A DNA stretch of 7,276 nucleotides from Bacteroidota bacterium (lineage in GTDB: Bacteria > Bacteroidota > Bacteroidia > B-17B0 > Aurantibacillaceae): assembly GCA_025359355.1 (NCBI GenBank), contig JANYGR010000136.1:1-7276 (forward strand). Reading direction: 5' to 3'. The stretch's first letter is position 1; every line of letters begins with the position of its first letter. Under the pieces are notes generated by a model. The model had not been told where the DNA came from and did no database searches. It was given only the letters and a program-made list of their open reading frames with translations. Shown in pieces: positions 5,212-7,276 of this stretch. The position numbers and the translations under genes were made by a program.

Positions 5212-6168
5212 TTAGTTTTGTCTAATAATTTGTAAATATTTTTTATAGAGATCAAGTACTCTGTATCTGCCATTTTTATCTACGGAACGAGCATTATCGA
5301 ACCAAACAGTATTTTTCATCTCTTTCTCTCCAGCTAGTAGATCTAAGAATACTTTATTGTCCTTAAAGCATTCTTTAAGTCCATTTGTAGTTAACGTATA
5401 TATTGGAGAATCTAAATTTATGCTGAATGCAGAATGCGTATATTTACCTGTAGAATATAAATAAATGACCATCTCATCATATTGAACTATAACTTGATCA
5501 AAAAAACCGTTACCCCACAATCTAACTGTGGAATAACACTCTTGCTCATCAGCGCGTCTCCAACCCCAAATAGAGTCAAGCGGAAACTCGATATTTTTAC
5601 CAAATTTACGATTTAGAATGAATTTATTTTTACCACTATTAATTTTATAAGGAAAAGGAAAATCCCTTAACGAATCAATAACTAAACCATGAGAGAAAAC
5701 ATCACTTGATTTAAAAAAAACCTCAATTACATCATATGATTTAGGTCGCTGAAAAGAATAATGAGATTTATCATTAAAGACAAATGCAACATTTTGAATT
5801 TTTATATATTTAGGTTTATAATGAAAATGTTTCTGCCAAATACTACTGTCAGCAATAGCTATTTGAGTTTTACAACTGTCCCATGTGAAATAAATAAAAT
5901 TATCCAAAATTGAATATCTTCCAAAAGAAAGCCATGATTTTTCATATTCTTGGCAATAATATTCAAATGAACTATCAGAATTAAATATAATTCGTGCACC
6001 TACATTTTCTCCCTGAAAGTTATATTGGTTAGAAAAACCTGGTGCTCTAGAAAAAAAACTATGCATAGCGATTTTATTTTTACAAAATGGTGCTTGTCCC
6101 AAAACAAACGAAGGACTTAGGCAACATACAATGCTTAATACACAGAAATATTTTTTTATAATATTCAT
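5212..6168 (-). CDS. Exported protein of unknown function, 318 aa
   Basis: I do not recognise this protein. The first 24-25 residues (NIIKKYFCVLSIVCC, then LSPSFVLGQ) form a signal peptide. The cysteines at 9, 15 and 16 do not sit in a convincing lipobox, so it is more likely soluble and periplasmic or secreted than a lipoprotein. No T9SS tail is present. Residues about 58-95 (ARIIFNSDSSFEYYCQEYEK, then SWLSFGRYSILDNFIYFTW) follow the alternating pattern of lipocalin-like or META-like barrels common in this phylum: a strand, D-S-S-F, then G-x-Y and N-x-I-x-F. The rest is rich in Phe, Tyr, Trp, Lys and Asn, with a basic, aromatic C-terminus (RYRVLDLYKKYLQIIRQN). The gene is noticeably more AT-rich than trxB, which may mean an accessory origin. 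It starts at ATG 6168 and is alone on the minus strand before trxB; no clear terminator is seen after it. Confidence 0.7.
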   Translation of the reverse strand: MNIIKKYFCVLSIVCCLSPSFVLGQAPFCKNKIAMHSFFSRAPGFSNQYNFQGENVGARIIFNSDSSFEYYCQEYEKSWLSFGRYSILDNFIYFTWDSCKTQIAIADSSIWQKHFHYKPKYIKIQNVAFVFNDKSHYSFQRPKSYDVIEVFFKSSDVFSHGLVIDSLRDFPFPYKINSGKNKFILNRKFGKNIEFPLDSIWGWRRADEQECYSTVRLWGNGFFDQVIVQYDEMVIYLYSTGKYTHSAFSINLDSPIYTLTTNGLKECFKDNKVFLDLLAGEKEMKNTVWFDNARSVDKNGRYRVLDLYKKYLQIIRQN

Positions 6169-6206
6169 TCTACTTTTTTATAAATAATGTAACATACAAA
6201 CGCTTT

Positions 6207-6221
6207 CTCATTCTTAATGAG
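6207..6221. repeat. Small hairpin CTCATT-CTT-AATGAG upstream of the 318-aa gene
   Basis: Perfect 6-base arms with a 3-base loop. On the minus strand it would lie in the 5' leader of the 318-aa gene, about 40 bases before its start. The role is unknown; it may be an operator or chance. Confidence 0.3.
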
Positions 6222-6270
6222 CCGTCCGTATTGCATTTAACAATTATTCTATACCCATTAGTTTCTTTAT

Positions 6271-6278
6271 CAAATATA
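6271..6278 (-). promoter_or_regulatory. Possible -7 box for the 318-aa exported protein
   Basis: TATATTTG on the minus strand is an exact match to the Bacteroidota -7 consensus TAnnTTTG. The -33 partner is poor: TTG lies 15 bases upstream and TTTG 24 bases upstream, outside the usual 19-21. If used, it gives a leader of about 95 bases and starts transcription downstream of the small ATG at 6286. Confidence 0.3.
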
Positions 6279-6368
6279 AAAAACATTTGTCATCAATAAT
6301 CCCAAAAAGAAGCCAAGGACTCTTTTATATCATTCATCAACGAATTAAACAATCCTTCGTTTAAAACA

Positions 6369-6389
6369 TTTTGAGTATGCACCTCAAAA
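6369..6389. repeat. Perfect 7+7 inverted repeat over the ftsK promoter (candidate operator)
   Basis: TTTTGAG (6369-6375) and CTCAAAA (6383-6389) are perfect inverted copies around the 7-base spacer TATGCAC. The left arm contains the -33 TTTG of the predicted ftsK promoter and the rest fills most of the -33/-7 spacer. The geometry suits a dimeric regulator that would block RNA polymerase. No regulator is recognised. Confidence 0.45.
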
Positions 6390-6401
6390 CCATTGGCTTT
6401 G
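6370..6401 (+). promoter_or_regulatory. Bacteroidota-type promoter for ftsK
   Basis: TTTG (6370-6373) is followed after 20 bases by TGGCTTTG (6394-6401), matching TTTG / TAnnTTTG with a single mismatch in the -7 box. Transcription would start near 6408, leaving a leader of about 18 bases before the ATG at 6426. The region before the ATG has no Shine-Dalgarno. Confidence 0.5.
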
Positions 6402-6425
6402 CCTTATTTTTAAAGACTATAAGCC

Positions 6426-7276
6426 ATGGCAACAACTAAAAATAAATTCAGAGAAAAACCCGTAGATGAAGTGAAAGCTTCTGAAACTGCTCACTCTAAA
6501 AATGATATTGAAGAAACCGTTTCTTCAACCACTAAAAACAAACCTAAATCGGCTAAAAATGCTACTACCAAAGCCGAAACCAAAAAACCAATTACCGAAT
6601 CTAAAGTATCGTTATTGGAACGTTGGAACAAAACGGTGAATGTGTATCAAGACGAACGCACCCAAAAATTGATTGGTTTAATTTTAATCTTAGCCGGTAT
6701 TTACTTATTCATTGCCCTTTTATCCTACATTTTCACGTGGGATAAAGATCAGGATAAAGTATTAGCACCTCTTTCCGAATTATTTGCCATCGAAACCAAA
6801 GTATATAATTGGTTAGGTAAAATAGGCGCGCTTGTGTCGCATTTGTTTATGTACAAGGGTTTTGGCGTAGCTTCCTTTATTTTAGTACCTGTGTTTATCA
6901 TTTACGGATTACAAAAAGTATTGAATAAACAAATTACCAAACCATCCTTGTTTACTGCTAAATGGCTATTTATGATGGTTTGGTTAAGTTTAACCTTAGC
7001 CTTTTTATTTCACGATAAATTGTTTTTTCTAGGTGGCGGTTATGGTTATATTTTAAATCAACAATTAGGAAATTATGTGGGAACCGTTGGTACAGTTGCT
7101 GTTTTAGCGTTTTCGATGTTAGCCTTTTTAGTATTAAGTATCAACTTATCGTTCCGTGTAACTAAAGACGTGATACCTAATGCAGATGGAGAAGATATCA
7201 TTGAAGAAGAATTAAAATCTACTGCTAACGACCTTAACCCACATGCATCAACCGTTTTTGAACAAGAGCCTTCATA
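6426..7276 (+). CDS. ftsK: DNA translocase FtsK, N-terminal membrane domain (3' truncated)
   Basis: FtsK sits at the division septum and pumps chromosomal DNA, helping dimer resolution and segregation. The window holds 283 codons with no stop, so the gene continues past the edge. Residues 1-60 are a Lys/Thr/Ser-rich, low-complexity cytoplasmic tail. LLERWNKTVNVYQDERTQKL (63-82) leads into four hydrophobic segments: about 83-103, 147-165, 179-197 and 219-240. The FTWDKDQDKV stretch after the first segment (103-112) and the NWLGKIGALVSHLF stretch (128-141) resemble the FtsK N-termini I know from Bacteroidota. An acidic linker begins at about 250 (DGEDIIEEEL). The motor domain with Walker motifs and the gamma domain would be downstream, so they cannot be checked. 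The ATG at 6426 (GCCATGGC) is the first in frame; a promoter with an overlapping inverted repeat precedes it. The gene diverges from the 318-aa exported protein. Confidence 0.9.
   Translation, partial: MATTKNKFREKPVDEVKASETAHSKNDIEETVSSTTKNKPKSAKNATTKAETKKPITESKVSLLERWNKTVNVYQDERTQKLIGLILILAGIYLFIALLSYIFTWDKDQDKVLAPLSELFAIETKVYNWLGKIGALVSHLFMYKGFGVASFILVPVFIIYGLQKVLNKQITKPSLFTAKWLFMMVWLSLTLAFLFHDKLFFLGGGYGYILNQQLGNYVGTVGTVAVLAFSMLAFLVLSINLSFRVTKDVIPNADGEDIIEEELKSTANDLNPHASTVFEQEPS

Larger units (their letters stand above)
6170..6403 (-). other. Protein-like minus-strand frame interrupted by tandem stops (possible gene remnant or small ORFs)
   Basis: One minus-strand frame runs from 6403 to 6170 with only a TGA-TGA pair inside (6295-6290). 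The first part (36 codons, no ATG near its 5' end) reads VHTQNVLNEGLFNSLM then NDIKESLASFWDY. After the stops and one CAA codon, an ATG at 6286 opens 38 codons (MFFIFDKETNGYRIIVK, then CNTDGSLRMRKRLY and VTLFIKK) whose TAG ends one base before the ATG of the 318-aa gene. The composition looks like protein. It could be a decayed gene, a tiny leader ORF, or chance in an AT-rich spacer. The ftsK promoter lies opposite its 5' part, and a possible -7 box for the 318-aa gene (TATATTTG, 6278-6271) lies inside it. Confidence 0.25.

Overview
The window reads as a low-GC member of the Bacteroidota. Three signs support this: a C-terminal type IX secretion (T9SS, type A) sorting domain, promoter-like TTTG / TAnnTTTG pairs with 19-20 base spacing, and gene starts without clear Shine-Dalgarno sequences. 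The ftsK N-terminus also has the form I know from this phylum. I cannot place it below phylum level; nothing here is phage-like or IS-like.

Left part (1-2100): the window opens inside a plus-strand gene for a secreted PHB-depolymerase/feruloyl-esterase-type enzyme (catalytic His region plus T9SS tail). Two minus-strand genes of unknown function follow: a 165-aa two-TM protein and a 137-aa soluble protein. The non-coding stretches around and between them hold several inverted repeats, and one of these overlaps a good promoter. The layout looks like an accessory, cassette-like insertion between housekeeping genes, though no recombinase or canonical attC site is visible.

Middle (2104-5035): carA (carbamoyl-phosphate synthase small subunit) has a perfect GGGTTTT/AAAACCC palindrome in its leader. 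It ends at a strong bidirectional terminator shared with the convergent minus-strand transcript. That transcript probably carries trxB (thioredoxin reductase) followed by an exported MORN_2-like repeat protein.

Right part (5036-7276): a 318-aa exported protein of unknown function lies on the minus strand. A 257-base divergent region separates it from ftsK on the plus strand, which runs off the window (283 codons visible: a charged cytoplasmic tail and four membrane segments). Its promoter coincides with a perfect 7+7 inverted repeat. The minus strand of the divergent region also carries a protein-like reading frame broken by tandem stops, possibly a gene remnant.

The housekeeping genes (carA, trxB, ftsK) are ordinary. 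The best candidates for something undescribed are the 632-2000 region with its structured flanks, the 318-aa exported protein and the small elements near carA and ftsK. I see no clear multi-gene defence or conflict system.
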